Of a stretch of 64,000 nucleotides of DNA, positions 35,620-45,589 are shown one piece after another (positions within the stretch are counted from its first letter, which is position 1; each line of letters begins with the position of its first letter). The notes under the pieces were generated by a model. That model saw only the letters and a program-made list of their open reading frames with translations. It was not told the origin of the DNA and ran no database searches. The position numbers and the translations under genes are program-made. Location of the stretch: NCBI GenBank assembly GCA_963813555.1, contig CAWEZX010000002.1, positions 186,001 to 250,000 of the forward strand, given 5' to 3'. The stretch comes from Roseiarcus sp963813555 (GTDB taxonomy: Bacteria; Pseudomonadota; Alphaproteobacteria; Rhizobiales; Beijerinckiaceae).

Positions 35620-35637
35620 GCGATTCAGTCGAATCGC
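35620..35637 (+). terminator. Stem-loop after porin
   Basis: Perfect GCGATTC-AGTC-GAATCGC hairpin starts 8 bp after the porin stop. There is no T-run, so it may be a weak terminator or 3' end structure. Confidence 0.35.
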
Positions 35638-36021
35638 GAGGCCGATCAGACGCGCTTCCGATGGTGTGATCGATTGGATCGCGGCCCAAATGCGTGGAAG
35701 GCGCCGCCTCACGGCGCACAGACAAAGCGAAGTTCCTCCTCGATGGTCGGCCCCGGAGCATGGCCTAAGGCAACTTCCGGTGTCATATCTCGCCGCTAAG
35801 CCTCGTCGGCAAAAGCTGCACGTCAGAGAATGGGGGATGACCTTTCGATTGCGCCGAACAGCCGCCTGCGCGCAGGGTGTGCAGTCGTGCGCCGCCGACT
35901 GTCGGCGCGCTCCTTCTGCTGACCGCGCTGCCTGCGACATCGGCGGTCTCGCAGGAGGTCCCGATATCCTTGCCGAACCTCACCCAGCTCCGTTTGTCGC
36001 CGAATCAAGACCAAGGTTCGG

Positions 36022-36683
36022 GGCCTAGCGTAAGCGGGAGACCCCCCGGCTCTGCCGGGGTGGCAGTAGAGGTTTGACGTTTCCGGCGGTCCACCGGTGA
36101 AGTTCCAACGTGAGCAGCCACTCACACGAAAGGAACTCCACCGATGGACGACTACGAGAGCCTAAGCCACACGACATGGACCTGCAAATATCATGTGGTG
36201 TTCATTCCCAAATGTCGGCGCAAGGTGCTGTATCTGGAGCTGCGACGACACTTGGGCGAAGTTTTGCGCAAGCTTGCGCTTCAGAAGGAAGCGAGGGTCG
36301 AGGAAGGGCATCTGATGCCCGATCACGTGCACATGCTGTTGTTGATTCCGCCGAAATACGCAGTGTCGCAGGTGGTCGGGTACATCAAGGGCAAGAGCGC
36401 GATCCACCTGGCCCGGGTATATGGGGAGCGCAAGCGCAACTTCGTGGGGCAGCACTTCTGGGCGCGGGGGTTCTTCGTCAATACGGTCGGCCGTGACGAG
36501 GAGGCCATCCGGGCTTACATCCGCAACCAAGAGAAGGAAGATCAGAGGCTCGAACAAATGAACCTCTGGCGCTGAAAAAGCCGCCTTTAGGCGGCTCCAA
36601 ACATCAAGGGCCGCGTCAGCGACCCTCCTACCGCTTTGAGCGGTTCAAATCCTAAAGCCCCCGGCTTTGCCGGGGGATACTTA
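36022..36683 (+). mobile_element. IS200/IS605-family element (single tnpA)
   Basis: An approximately 660-bp element with one Y1 transposase gene. Instead of terminal inverted repeats it has subterminal hairpins: CCCCGGC-TCT-GCCGGGG near 36042-36062 and CCCCCGGC-TTT-GCCGGGGG near 36656-36675, as expected for ssDNA transposition. It sits inside an outer-membrane protein gene. The outer borders are estimated to within about 10 bp from where the host protein sequence stops and resumes. Confidence 0.8.
36144..36575 (+). CDS. tnpA: IS200/IS605-family Y1 transposase TnpA
   Basis: A 143-aa HUH single-strand transposase. The HUH motif is His61-Val-His63 in MPDHVHMLL, and the catalytic tyrosine is Tyr125 in AIRAYIRNQ. 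YHVVFIPKCRRKVLY at the N-terminus and VVGYIKGKSAIHLAR are family signatures. Length is normal and the frame is intact, so it may be active. GAAAGGAAC precedes the ATG. No tnpB is present. Confidence 0.93.
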   Translation: MDDYESLSHTTWTCKYHVVFIPKCRRKVLYLELRRHLGEVLRKLALQKEARVEEGHLMPDHVHMLLLIPPKYAVSQVVGYIKGKSAIHLARVYGERKRNFVGQHFWARGFFVNTVGRDEEAIRAYIRNQEKEDQRLEQMNLWR

Positions 36684-37510
36684 CCCGATCCGCTGTCGCC
36701 TCAGAATCTTCTCCAGTTCGAGTATCAGGTAAAGACCGCGCCGGGGACGAATTTGGACGGCGAGCCGGACACGGTCACCACCCAAACCGCCAAATTGCGT
36801 GGCGACCTTAGCTTCGATCTGAGCTCGCAATGGCAACTCGTGTTTCGCGGCGATCTGCCCTACGTCGCAAAGAACTCGGTGAGCGACAGTAATCCAGACG
36901 GCGACTATCTCTCTGGACTCGGCGACATGGACATCGAAGCGGCCTTTATTCGCGAGTTCGACAGTCGCTGGAAGGCGGGGGCGCGTATCGGGTTTACGCT
37001 CCCACCGGCGATTCCACCCTGGGGTCCGGAAAATGGCAGGCCGAACCGCTCGTGGGGTTTCGTTACGCTCTGGACGAGATCAGCAAGGGAAGTTATTTCG
37101 AGCCGCTCATGCGGTGGGATTACAGCTTCGCCGGCGATCCGACGAAAAAAAACATCAACAATATTGAATTCGCGCCGATGGTGAATTTCTCGCTGCCCGA
37201 CCGCTGGTTCCTCACCCTCTATCCGAGCACGGACGTCCGCTGGAATTTCGGCGATGCGGTAACCGGTCAGACCGGGCGGCTCTTTCTCCCATTCGACTTG
37301 CAGGTCGGACACAAATTCAGCGATTTGTTCAACATCTCGCTGGAAGTCAACGTTCCAATCATAAAGCAATATCCGGTCTACGATTTCATGACGGCCCTGA
37401 GGCTCAATCTGACCTTTTGAGGCCGCGGGCTTGCCGCGCGCAGGAATGAGCGCGCGCCAAAAGCGACCTGCCATTTGCTCGTGCAGCGGTTTATCGCCAA
37501 GGAGAAAAAT

Positions 37511-38233
37511 ATGCTCGCTTTCGCGGACGTTCAGGCGCTCGTCTTCGATGTCTTTGGCACCGTCGTTGACTGGCGCGGCGGAGTGGCGAGGGAATCGGCG
37601 GCTTTTCTTACCGGCTATGCGCCGGGCGCCGATCCGGCCGCCTTTGCCGACGCGTGGCGCCGCCGCTATTCGCCGGCGATGGAAGAGGTCCGCTCGGGGC
37701 GCCGTCCCTTCACGCGCCTGGACGTGCTGCATCTGGAGAACCTTGCCGCAACACTATCCGAGTTCGGGATAGACCCGGCCGCGACGGCGCCTTCGGAGTT
37801 GGAAGCGCTGAACTTGGCTTGGCACAAGCTTGACCCATGGCCGGATTCAGTTCCCGGCCTCATGCGCTTGAGGCGTCGGTTCATCACCGCTCCTCTCTCG
37901 AACGGCAACATCCGACTGATGGTGGACTTGGCGAAGCGCGGCTGCCTGCCCTGGGACGCCATTCTTGGCGCAGAGATCGCCCAGGCCTACAAACCGAGCC
38001 CGGAGGCCTATCTGCGTAATGCCGAAGCGCTGATGCTCAAGCCCGAGAGCGTTTGTCTCGTCGCTGCGCACAACAGTGACTTGGTTGCCGCGCGGGGCTG
38101 CGGATTTCGCACGGCTTTCATCCGTCGGCCAATGGAGCATGGACCGGATCAGACCACCGACCTTGGGCCTGAGGAGGATTGGGACGCGGTCGCGAATGAC
38201 ATCGAGGATCTAGCGGGGCAACTCGCCCTCTGA
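37511..38233 (+). CDS. HAD-superfamily haloacid dehalogenase type II-like hydrolase
   Basis: A 240-aa cytoplasmic HAD enzyme. Motif I is DVFGTVVDW (nucleophile Asp in the VFDVFGT stretch), motif II is APLSNGN (Ser), motif III is the Lys in YKPSPEAY, and motif IV is AAHNSDLVAA. This set matches L-2-haloacid dehalogenases, which displace halide from 2-haloacids, though many relatives have other substrates. AAGGAG lies 7-8 bases before the ATG at 37511. The longer start at 37475 is rejected. It precedes the trehalose genes but with a 120-bp gap. Confidence 0.82.
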   Translation: MLAFADVQALVFDVFGTVVDWRGGVARESAAFLTGYAPGADPAAFADAWRRRYSPAMEEVRSGRRPFTRLDVLHLENLAATLSEFGIDPAATAPSELEALNLAWHKLDPWPDSVPGLMRLRRRFITAPLSNGNIRLMVDLAKRGCLPWDAILGAEIAQAYKPSPEAYLRNAEALMLKPESVCLVAAHNSDLVAARGCGFRTAFIRRPMEHGPDQTTDLGPEEDWDAVANDIEDLAGQLAL

Positions 38234-38354
38234 TGGCGGCTCCTTCGCAGGCTGAGACGCGTTTCGCTCGCTCTTTGGCGCCCGATTCTTTGTGGAACCA
38301 GCAGGGCGAGTTTTTGTTTACCCGATTGGAATTGCCGGTCACGGCCCCCTCGAA

Positions 38355-40124
38355 ATGGCAGACGACGTGTTGAAATGGACCCAGGGCCCATCTTTCGAGG
38401 ACGGCGGGATATGGTTTCGTCTTTGGGCGCCGCGCGAAAAGCGGGTCGAACTCGTGATCGAGGGTCGCGATCCGATCGCGATGACGCCCACCGAAAATGG
38501 CTTTCACGAAATTTTGGTCAGCGGTCTGACTGCGGGCGCGCGTTACATGTTCGCGCTCGCGAGCGGACAACGCGTTCCCGATCCGGCGTCTCGCTTTCAA
38601 CCGGACGACGTTAATGGTCCAAGCGAGGCGATCGACCCAAGCGCCCACCGCTGGCGCGAGTCCTGGAGAGGCCGCGAATGGGACGACATCGTTCTCTACG
38701 AACTCCATCTCGGCGCTTTTTCACCTGAGGGCACATTCGCGGGCGCCGCTCGTAAGTTGGACCATCTCGCGGACCTCGGGGTGACGGCCGTCGAGATCAT
38801 GCCGGTCAGCGACTTCAAGGGCCGCTGGAACTGGGGTTACGACGGAGTGTTTCCTTACGCTCCGGACGCGAGCTACGGGCGACCGCAAGACTTCAAGGCC
38901 TTCGTCGAAGCGGCGCACAAGCGCGGAATTGCGGTGCTGCTTGACGTCGTTTACAACCACTTCGGGCCTGACGGGAATTTCCTGCCGCTCTACGCGCCCG
39001 ATTTCTTCACGAGCCGGCACAAGACGCCCTGGGGCGATGCAATACAACTTGACGGGCCACACTCACGTCCAGTGCGCGACTTCTTCATCGAGAACGCCGA
39101 ATATTGGATTGAGGAATTTCATCTGGACGGGCTTCGCTTCGACGCGGTCCACGCCATCAAGGATGATTCGCGGCCCGATCTGCTTGACGAACTCGCTGCC
39201 CGCGTTCGCACGCGGTTCACGCGTCCTATCCATCTCATTTTGGAAAACGAGGATAATGTCCCGAAGCGCCTGACGCGCAGCGTCGGCAAGACCGACCTCT
39301 ACAGTGCGCAATGGAACGACGACATTCATCACGTACTGCACGTCGCCGCGACCTATGAGAGCAGCGGCTATTACGCCGCCTATGGCTCAACGGAGCTTTT
39401 AGGAAAAGCCCTTGCCGAAGGCTTCGCCTATCAAGGCCAAATGATGCCGTATCGGAACGCACCGCGCGGCGGCCCCAGCGCCGTATTGCCGCCGGACGCG
39501 TTCGTGTCCTTCATCCAGAATCACGACCAGATCGGCAATCGCGCGTTTGGCGAACGGCTGAATATGTTGGCTTCCCCCGAGGCCACCCGCGCGCTTGCAG
39601 GCGTCTACCTCCTGGCGCCACAGATACCGATGATGTTCATGGGCGAGGAATGGGGTGCGAAGCAGCCATTCCTCTTTTTCTGCGACTTCGGTGGAGAGCT
39701 GGCGGAGGCCGTCAGAAAAGGACGGCGCGAAGAATTCTCGCGCTTCCCTGAATTTGCCGATCCGGAGAGGGTGGCGAAGATTCCCGATCCCTGCGCTCAG
39801 TCGACGTTTCTCGCATCCAAGCTCGATTGGAGCCGGATCGACGCGGCACACCTCGCTTACTATCGCAATCTCTTGAAGATCCGTCGCGAGTTTGTACAGC
39901 CGTTGCTGCCTTCCATTCGGCATGGGGGTGAAGCCCTTGTAGTGGGTGAGCAAGCTTTGCGCGTCATTTGGCGAGCCGGAGAACGGCGGCTCGTCCTCGA
40001 CGCCAATCTCTCGTCCAATCCCGTCGCGTTTCCCAAGAGCGACGCCAAGCCGTTCTGGTCTTGCGGCGACGCCGGCGATTCTTTTAAGCCTTGGACCGTG
40101 CGCTGGGGAATCGATCCGGAATGA
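38355..40124 (+). CDS. treZ: Malto-oligosyltrehalose trehalohydrolase
   Basis: A 589-aa GH13 enzyme that cleaves trehalose off the end of maltooligosyltrehalose. The N-terminal CBM48-like domain (FRLWAPREKRVELVIEG) is followed by the catalytic barrel: DVVYNHFGPDGN, the nucleophile Asp in LDGLRFDAVHAI, the acid Glu in LILENEDN, and FIQNHDQIGNR with the third acid. WNWGYDGVFPYAPD is typical of TreZ. The start at 38355 (MADDVLKW) is chosen because fold homology begins right after it. Its stop overlaps treY by four bases. Confidence 0.93.
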   Translation: MADDVLKWTQGPSFEDGGIWFRLWAPREKRVELVIEGRDPIAMTPTENGFHEILVSGLTAGARYMFALASGQRVPDPASRFQPDDVNGPSEAIDPSAHRWRESWRGREWDDIVLYELHLGAFSPEGTFAGAARKLDHLADLGVTAVEIMPVSDFKGRWNWGYDGVFPYAPDASYGRPQDFKAFVEAAHKRGIAVLLDVVYNHFGPDGNFLPLYAPDFFTSRHKTPWGDAIQLDGPHSRPVRDFFIENAEYWIEEFHLDGLRFDAVHAIKDDSRPDLLDELAARVRTRFTRPIHLILENEDNVPKRLTRSVGKTDLYSAQWNDDIHHVLHVAATYESSGYYAAYGSTELLGKALAEGFAYQGQMMPYRNAPRGGPSAVLPPDAFVSFIQNHDQIGNRAFGERLNMLASPEATRALAGVYLLAPQIPMMFMGEEWGAKQPFLFFCDFGGELAEAVRKGRREEFSRFPEFADPERVAKIPDPCAQSTFLASKLDWSRIDAAHLAYYRNLLKIRREFVQPLLPSIRHGGEALVVGEQALRVIWRAGERRLVLDANLSSNPVAFPKSDAKPFWSCGDAGDSFKPWTVRWGIDPE

Positions 40125-42832
40125 CTTTTCCTCGCGCGACCTATCGTCTGCAGCTGCGTGCCGGCTTTGGTTTCCGTGACGCGGCGGCTATCGCGCCTTA
40201 CCTCGCGCAACTCGGCGTCAGCCACGTCTACCTCTCTCCGATCTTCAAGGCGCGTCCTGGCAGCGTGCACGGCTACGACGTCACCGATCACAACCAGTTG
40301 AATCCGGAACTCGGGACGGAAAATGATTTCTCGTCGATGATCGACGCCTTCCGCGATCACGAGCTCGGGCGAATCCTGGACATTGTGCCCAATCACATGG
40401 GCGTCTGGGGCGCCGACAATCCGCTGTGGCTCGATGTTCTGGAGTGGGGTCCCTATTCCCAATATGCCGGCTGGTTCGACATCGATTGGTCGGCTCAAGA
40501 CGGCAAGCTCCTCGCGCCCGTGCTTGGCGCGCAATATGGCGAAGAGCTCAGATCGGGAAAACTGAAACTCCATTTCGAAGAGGACGGAAGCTTCGCCGTT
40601 TGGGCTTATGACGCTCACAAGCTGCCGATCGATCCGCTGACCTTCCCGCTCATTCTAGGGCATCAACACCCGGCGCTGGACCGGATGAACGACCTTTTTC
40701 TCGACTTGCCCCAATGGCGCCCGCAGGTGGCGGAAAGGGCGCGCGCGCTGAAGAGCGAGCTCGTTGCCCTTACCAACAAAGACGAGGGCGCGCGCGCTGC
40801 GATCGACGCTCGGGTGGAAGAGTTCAACAGCGACTGGCGCAAGCTTGATCGGCTGATCCGAGACCAGTTCTGGCGCGTCGCTTTTTTTCGCGTGGCTGAA
40901 GACGAGATCAACTACCGCCGCTTCTTCAACATCAATGATCTTGCCGGTTTGCGCATCGAAGCGGGTCCGGTCTTCGACCACGTCCATGCCCGCATCTTCC
41001 GCATGCTCGAAAGCGGCGACATCGAGGGCCTCAGAATCGATCATATCGACGGGCTTTTCGATCCCAAGGCCTATCTCGAGGCATTGCGTGCCGGCGCGAA
41101 GCGACCGTTTTATCTGGTCGTCGAGAAGATCCTGGCGCCCCACGAGGCGTTGCGTGCCGACTGGCCCGTCGAGGGCACGACCGGCTACGACTACACCAAC
41201 CTCGCGCTTAGCCTGCTGGTGGACCCTGGAAGCGAGGCGGCCTTCACCCAGGCCTATTATGAGCTCGCCGGCGAGGACCAGGATTTCGCGGCTGTTGCGC
41301 GCGACGGCAAGCTCAGAATCATGGAAAATGAAATGGCGAGCGAGCTCAATGCGCTCGGTCGCCGCGCCGCGCAATTGGCCGGCGAGAGCCCGATGACCGC
41401 GGATCTGACGCGCGCGCTGCTCCAACGCGCGATCAGGCAGGTCGTCGCGAACTTTCCAGTTTACCGGACCTATCTCGACTTCATGGGCATGCCGGCCGAC
41501 GCTGACCGGCGTGACATCGCCTGGGCTATGACGCGCGCCCGGCGCTCAGATCCTGACGTTCATGCCTCCGCCTTCGATTTCCTGCAGAACACATTGATGG
41601 CGGAAACGGACCAACCGCCCACGCAGGAGCTCAGCCACACAGCGGCGCTCCGTTTCGCGATGAAAGTGCAGCAGTTCTCGGGCCCCGTGATGGCGAAGGG
41701 AGTCGAGGACACCGCCTTCTATCGCTACAATCGGTTCGTCGCGCTCAACGAAGTCGGCGGCGCCCCGGAGCGGTTCGGCCTCACCCCCGCCCTGTTTCAC
41801 AAGGCGAACGCCGCGCGCGCTCAGAACTGGCCGCACGCCATGCTGACGACCGCGACGCACGACACCAAGCGCGGCGAAGACAACCGAGCGAGGCTCGCTG
41901 TTCTCTCCGAAATGCCGGAGGAATGGCGACGGCAGGTCGAGACCTGGACCCGCATCTTGCGAGCGAGGCGTGGCGACGTGGAGCGCACCGCCGCGCCCGA
42001 CCGGGACGACGTCTACATGCTTTACCAGATGTTCGTGGGCTCCTGGCCTATCGACATGCTCGACGCGCCGACCGACGAGCAACGGGAAGCCTATGGCGCC
42101 CGCATCCACGCAGCGCTGGAAAAATCCTTGCGCGAGGCGAAACGTCGGTCAAGTTGGGCCGCGCCCGACGCTGAATATGAGGAGGCGACGCAGGCATTCG
42201 CGCGCGAGGCGTTGAGATCTGAGACGTTCCTTTCCAATTTCCTCCCCTTCACGCGGCGTGTGGCGCGCCTCGGAATTGAGAACAGCCTCGCTCAGACGGT
42301 TGGCAAACTTACGGCGCCCGGCGTGCCTGACATTTATCAAGGCTGCGAGCTGTGGGACCTCAATCTTGTTGACCCGGACAACCGACGGCCGCTCGATTTC
42401 GCCCGGCGCGAGGCCGAAATGGCGGATCTCGCCGACCGTCTCAAGGCGCCGGAGCAGCGTCCAGCGCTGTTCACGACGCTGATGGACGAATGGCAGGACG
42501 GCCGAGCGAAGCTGGCGGTAACGGCCCTGCTGCTCGCTCTCCGCCGTCAAGAGCCAGAACTTTTCAGCACGGGTGATTATCAACCGCTCGTCATCGAGGG
42601 CGATCGGTCGGATTGGGCCTTTGGCTATGTTCGCGCCTCAGGAGACCGGCGGCTGGCTGTCGTGATCGCACGCTACCCGGCGCATCGAGAGAAAGAGCCA
42701 GAATGGAGCGCAACGGCGCGCTTGCCTGAGGGTCGGTGGTTCGACCTGTTTCACGGCCGGGATTCGGTCATCGGGGCCCCACTTCACGAGTGGCTGCATC
42801 CGCTTCCCTTCGCAGTGCTGTTGGCCCAATAG
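40121..42832 (+). CDS. treY: Maltooligosyltrehalose synthase
   Basis: A 903-aa GH13 enzyme that isomerises the reducing-end alpha-1,4 bond of maltodextrins to alpha,alpha-1,1. The start MTFPRATYRLQLRAGFGF at 40121 overlaps the treZ stop (ATGA), showing translational coupling. Markers are LGVSHVYLSPIFKARPGS, DIVPNHMGV, LRIDHIDGLFDP (nucleophile Asp) and VEKILAPHE (acid Glu). The TreY-specific TTATHDTKRGEDNRARLAVL and APGVPDIYQG segments are late in the protein. With treZ it forms a two-step route from glycogen-derived dextrins to trehalose, an osmoprotectant. Confidence 0.95.
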   Translation: MTFPRATYRLQLRAGFGFRDAAAIAPYLAQLGVSHVYLSPIFKARPGSVHGYDVTDHNQLNPELGTENDFSSMIDAFRDHELGRILDIVPNHMGVWGADNPLWLDVLEWGPYSQYAGWFDIDWSAQDGKLLAPVLGAQYGEELRSGKLKLHFEEDGSFAVWAYDAHKLPIDPLTFPLILGHQHPALDRMNDLFLDLPQWRPQVAERARALKSELVALTNKDEGARAAIDARVEEFNSDWRKLDRLIRDQFWRVAFFRVAEDEINYRRFFNINDLAGLRIEAGPVFDHVHARIFRMLESGDIEGLRIDHIDGLFDPKAYLEALRAGAKRPFYLVVEKILAPHEALRADWPVEGTTGYDYTNLALSLLVDPGSEAAFTQAYYELAGEDQDFAAVARDGKLRIMENEMASELNALGRRAAQLAGESPMTADLTRALLQRAIRQVVANFPVYRTYLDFMGMPADADRRDIAWAMTRARRSDPDVHASAFDFLQNTLMAETDQPPTQELSHTAALRFAMKVQQFSGPVMAKGVEDTAFYRYNRFVALNEVGGAPERFGLTPALFHKANAARAQNWPHAMLTTATHDTKRGEDNRARLAVLSEMPEEWRRQVETWTRILRARRGDVERTAAPDRDDVYMLYQMFVGSWPIDMLDAPTDEQREAYGARIHAALEKSLREAKRRSSWAAPDAEYEEATQAFAREALRSETFLSNFLPFTRRVARLGIENSLAQTVGKLTAPGVPDIYQGCELWDLNLVDPDNRRPLDFARREAEMADLADRLKAPEQRPALFTTLMDEWQDGRAKLAVTALLLALRRQEPELFSTGDYQPLVIEGDRSDWAFGYVRASGDRRLAVVIARYPAHREKEPEWSATARLPEGRWFDLFHGRDSVIGAPLHEWLHPLPFAVLLAQ

Positions 42833-42846
42833 GGCAATTCCGCGCA

Positions 42847-44976
42847 TCACTTCGGCGATTGGCGGTCCGTCTTCTCGGGGACGCGCTCAAACAAAAGCAT
42901 CGAGCGCGGGATCACTTCGTAAACAGCGCCAATAGCGAGCTGGCTTGCGTCCAATTGCGGGTCTGTCGTGTCAAAGAGCCGTTTCCATCCCTCCGCTTCG
43001 TAACACGGCGGCAAGGTGAACTCGACGGCCTCATGATGGGCGTTGAATATAATCAGCAGCGTTGCGTCAGCCCCTCGCCGCTTGATTCCTGTCGCCTGCC
43101 CCCGCCCGTCCAGCAACATGCCAAAGCAGCGTGTCCCGTTGTCCCAAGCCTCGGAGGTCATCTCCAAGCCATTGGCTTCGATCCAGGAAACGTCTTTCAC
43201 GTCAAGTTCGGCATTCATTTCGCCGGTCAGGAAGCGCAAACGCCGTAGCACTGGGTAGAGATGAAAGGCGGCCGTCAAGCGGCGGAAGAAGTTGATGAGC
43301 GACAGGCGCTCCTCGTCCAGTTCCCAATGGACCCAGCTCGTCTCGTTATCCTGACAATAGGCATTGTTGTTGCCGTTTTGCGTGCGGCCGGATTCGTCGC
43401 CGGCGCGGAGCATCGGAGTGCCCTGCGATAGAATTAGCGTCGCGAGCAGATTGCGGAGCTGACGCCATCGTAACGTTTGGATGGCCTTGTCTTTGGTCGG
43501 CCCTTCCGCGCCGCAGTTCCATGAGCGGTTGTCCGAGTGCCCGTCGCGATTGTCCTCGCCGTTCGCCTCGTTGTGTTTGTCGTTGTAAGAAACAAGGTCG
43601 TTAAGCGTGAAACCGTCGTGAGCGGCGATAAAATTGACGCTCGCCCAGGGTTTTCGGCCGCGAAAGTTGAACTTGTCCGGCGAAGCGCAAAGACGGGGGG
43701 CCAAGTCCTTCGCAGTCGCGTGACCCCGCCAGAAGTCGCGCACGTCATCGCGAAACCGGTCGTTCCATTCCGCCCAGCCAGGAGCGAAGCCTCCCACCTG
43801 ATATCCGCCCGGGCCAAGGTCCCACGGCTCGGCGATCAGTTTGACGTCGGCGAGTACGGGATCTTGGCCTACGACCTTCAAGAATCCGCTCTCAGTATTG
43901 AAACCGTCAGGCTCCCGCGCAAGGATCGTCCCCAGATCGAAGCGGAAGCCGTCGACCCGCGTTTCGGTCACCCAATAACGCAAACTATCCGCGACCATTT
44001 GGATGACGCGCGGGTGGCTGAGGTTGAGCGTGTTGCCGGTGCCCGTGTCGTTAATGTAAAATCGTGGCTTATCGGGCATCAGCCGGTAGTACGACTTGTT
44101 GTCAATACCCTTGAAGGACAGCGTCGGACCCCGCTCGTTGCCCTCCGCCGTGTGATTGTAGACGACGTCAAGGATCACTTCGAGCCCGCCGTCATGGAGC
44201 CGCGCGATCATTTCCTTAAATTCGCGCAACGAGTTGGGCACGTCTGAAGCGTAGCGCGGGTCCGGCGCGAAAAAGCCGATCGAGTTATAGCCCCAATAAT
44301 TCCTGAGTTTCTTCTCGAGCAGGTAATCATCGTCGATGAACGTATGGATCGGCATCAACTCGACGGTCGTGACGCCGAGCGACTTGATGTAATCGACAAC
44401 GGGCTTCGAGCCGAGGCCTGCGTAAAAGCCTCTCAGCTTCTCGTCGACCTCCGGGTGCAATTTGGTGAAGCCCTTGACGTGGGTCTCGTAAACAATCGTC
44501 CCTTCCCAGGGAATGGTTCGGCGCCGATATTCGCCATGCCAATCGAAATTTGGATCCACAATGACGGATTTCGACACGAACGGCGCGCTGTCGCGCTTGT
44601 CGAAGCTTAGGTCGTCTCCCTTCGCTCCGATTGTGTATCCGAACACCGCGGGGTTCCATGTCAACTTTCCCGCGTGCGCTCGTGCGTAAGGGTCGAGCAG
44701 GAGCTTGTTGGGGTTGAAGCGGTGGCCCGCCTCGGGCTCATAGGGGCCATGGACGCGAAAGCCATAAAGCGTCGCCGGCCCGACGTCCGTCACATGGCCG
44801 TGGAAGACTTCATCGGTCCGCTCGGGGAGCTCAAGACGTTCGACCTCGCGGCGGCCATTGGCGTCGAAAATGCAAACGTCCACCCGCGTCGCACTCGCTG
44901 AAAAGACGGCAAAGTTCGCGCCCTTCTCGTCCGCTGTGGCCCCAAGCGGGTACGGCTTGCCTTCGCTGATTTGCAT
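42847..44976 (-). CDS. glgX: Glycogen debranching enzyme GlgX/TreX
   Basis: A 709-aa GH13 isoamylase-type debranching enzyme that hydrolyses alpha-1,6 branches of glycogen to supply linear dextrins for TreY. The N-terminal CBM48 (PYPLGATADEKGANFAVFSA) is followed by the catalytic motifs DVVYNHTAEGN, VDGFRFDLGTIL (nucleophile Asp), LIAEPWDLG (acid Glu) and FIAAHDGFTL. I use the ATG at 44976 (MQISEGKPYP), preceded by AGAAGGGG; the in-frame ATG at 45024 adds a basic stretch. It is convergent with treZY, ending 14 bp from treY. Confidence 0.93.
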   Translation of the reverse strand: MQISEGKPYPLGATADEKGANFAVFSASATRVDVCIFDANGRREVERLELPERTDEVFHGHVTDVGPATLYGFRVHGPYEPEAGHRFNPNKLLLDPYARAHAGKLTWNPAVFGYTIGAKGDDLSFDKRDSAPFVSKSVIVDPNFDWHGEYRRRTIPWEGTIVYETHVKGFTKLHPEVDEKLRGFYAGLGSKPVVDYIKSLGVTTVELMPIHTFIDDDYLLEKKLRNYWGYNSIGFFAPDPRYASDVPNSLREFKEMIARLHDGGLEVILDVVYNHTAEGNERGPTLSFKGIDNKSYYRLMPDKPRFYINDTGTGNTLNLSHPRVIQMVADSLRYWVTETRVDGFRFDLGTILAREPDGFNTESGFLKVVGQDPVLADVKLIAEPWDLGPGGYQVGGFAPGWAEWNDRFRDDVRDFWRGHATAKDLAPRLCASPDKFNFRGRKPWASVNFIAAHDGFTLNDLVSYNDKHNEANGEDNRDGHSDNRSWNCGAEGPTKDKAIQTLRWRQLRNLLATLILSQGTPMLRAGDESGRTQNGNNNAYCQDNETSWVHWELDEERLSLINFFRRLTAAFHLYPVLRRLRFLTGEMNAELDVKDVSWIEANGLEMTSEAWDNGTRCFGMLLDGRGQATGIKRRGADATLLIIFNAHHEAVEFTLPPCYEAEGWKRLFDTTDPQLDASQLAIGAVYEVIPRSMLLFERVPEKTDRQSPK

Positions 44977-45039
44977 CTTGTGCCCCTTCTGACGCCGCTG
45001 GCCGGCCTGACCCTTGTACGCCATTCCACGTCGACAACC

Positions 45040-45150
45040 TTAAGGGCCGACATCGGGTTCCTTTAGCTCGAGCACCTTCCCCGTACGCGCCATTCGTGCG
45101 GCGAAGCTGCTCCCGTGGAACCAAACTTCCCCTTCTTCGTTTTTGCACAT
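45040..45150 (-). CDS. Possible 36-aa hypothetical protein
   Basis: MCKNEEGEVWFHGSSFAARM continues with a short basic-acidic tail ending LKEPDVGP, upstream of glgX on the same strand. Composition looks protein-like, but the start is uncertain (the phase is open further upstream to 45276) and no clear ribosome-binding site is seen. It could be the tail of a degraded gene. Confidence 0.3.
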   Translation of the reverse strand: MCKNEEGEVWFHGSSFAARMARTGKVLELKEPDVGP

Positions 45151-45589
45151 GCAAAGCGCTCCCAAGTCCGAGCGCACAAGGAGATTGCAGTGGAGCAGAT
45201 TTGTGGGGAAGCTTGTTACGAACGCGCCAGCGCCACCGATGTTCCAATCAACCGTCCAGCTGACCAACCATTGCAATTCGAATTCTCAGCGGAGGACAAG
45301 CACAACTGGGAAGGGGAGCGACGACCAGATTAAATTGGCAGTCATGACCGCGCTTCACTGGGATTTGGCGGTTCCTCGTGACCGACTACACGTGACGTGG
45401 ATCGCGGTTGGGTTACTTTGACCGGCCAGGGTGAGCCGCGAGTATGAGAAGTCTCGGACCGAAGCCGACGCCCAAATGATACGAGGTGTCGTCGGAGTGA
45501 CCAACGAGATTGACTGCAAGTCAGCCTGATGGCCAGCCGACGGCAAGTCGTATTACCTGATTGGCTTCGAGCTGCCCGGCCAGCGATAG

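Larger units (their letters stand above)
35877..37420 (+). pseudogene. Outer-membrane (Phenol_MetA_deg-like) protein gene split by an IS200-type element, plus a frameshift
   Basis: From a GTG at 35877 a signal peptide (VGALLLLTALPATSAVSQ) leads into EVPISLPNLTQLRLSPNQDQ, then the IS begins. After the IS, in the same phase, DPLSPQNLLQFEYQVKTAPG and KLRGDLSFDLSSQWQLVF continue the protein. Near 36995 a missing base shifts the phase; the remaining barrel (APTGDSTLGSGKWQAEPLVG to ALRLNLTF) is open to 37420. Two independent lesions make it a clear pseudogene. The intact family makes outer-membrane barrels of uncertain transport role. Confidence 0.75.

Noticed and set aside
36042..36062. GC-rich hairpin as terminator
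   Set aside because: No T-run follows, and a matching hairpin at the other end of the element shows it is the IS200 left-end structure.
36641..36653. tRNA T-loop-like GGTTCAAATCC
   Set aside because: It lies in the right end of the IS200-type element; no acceptor, D or anticodon stems can be built around it.
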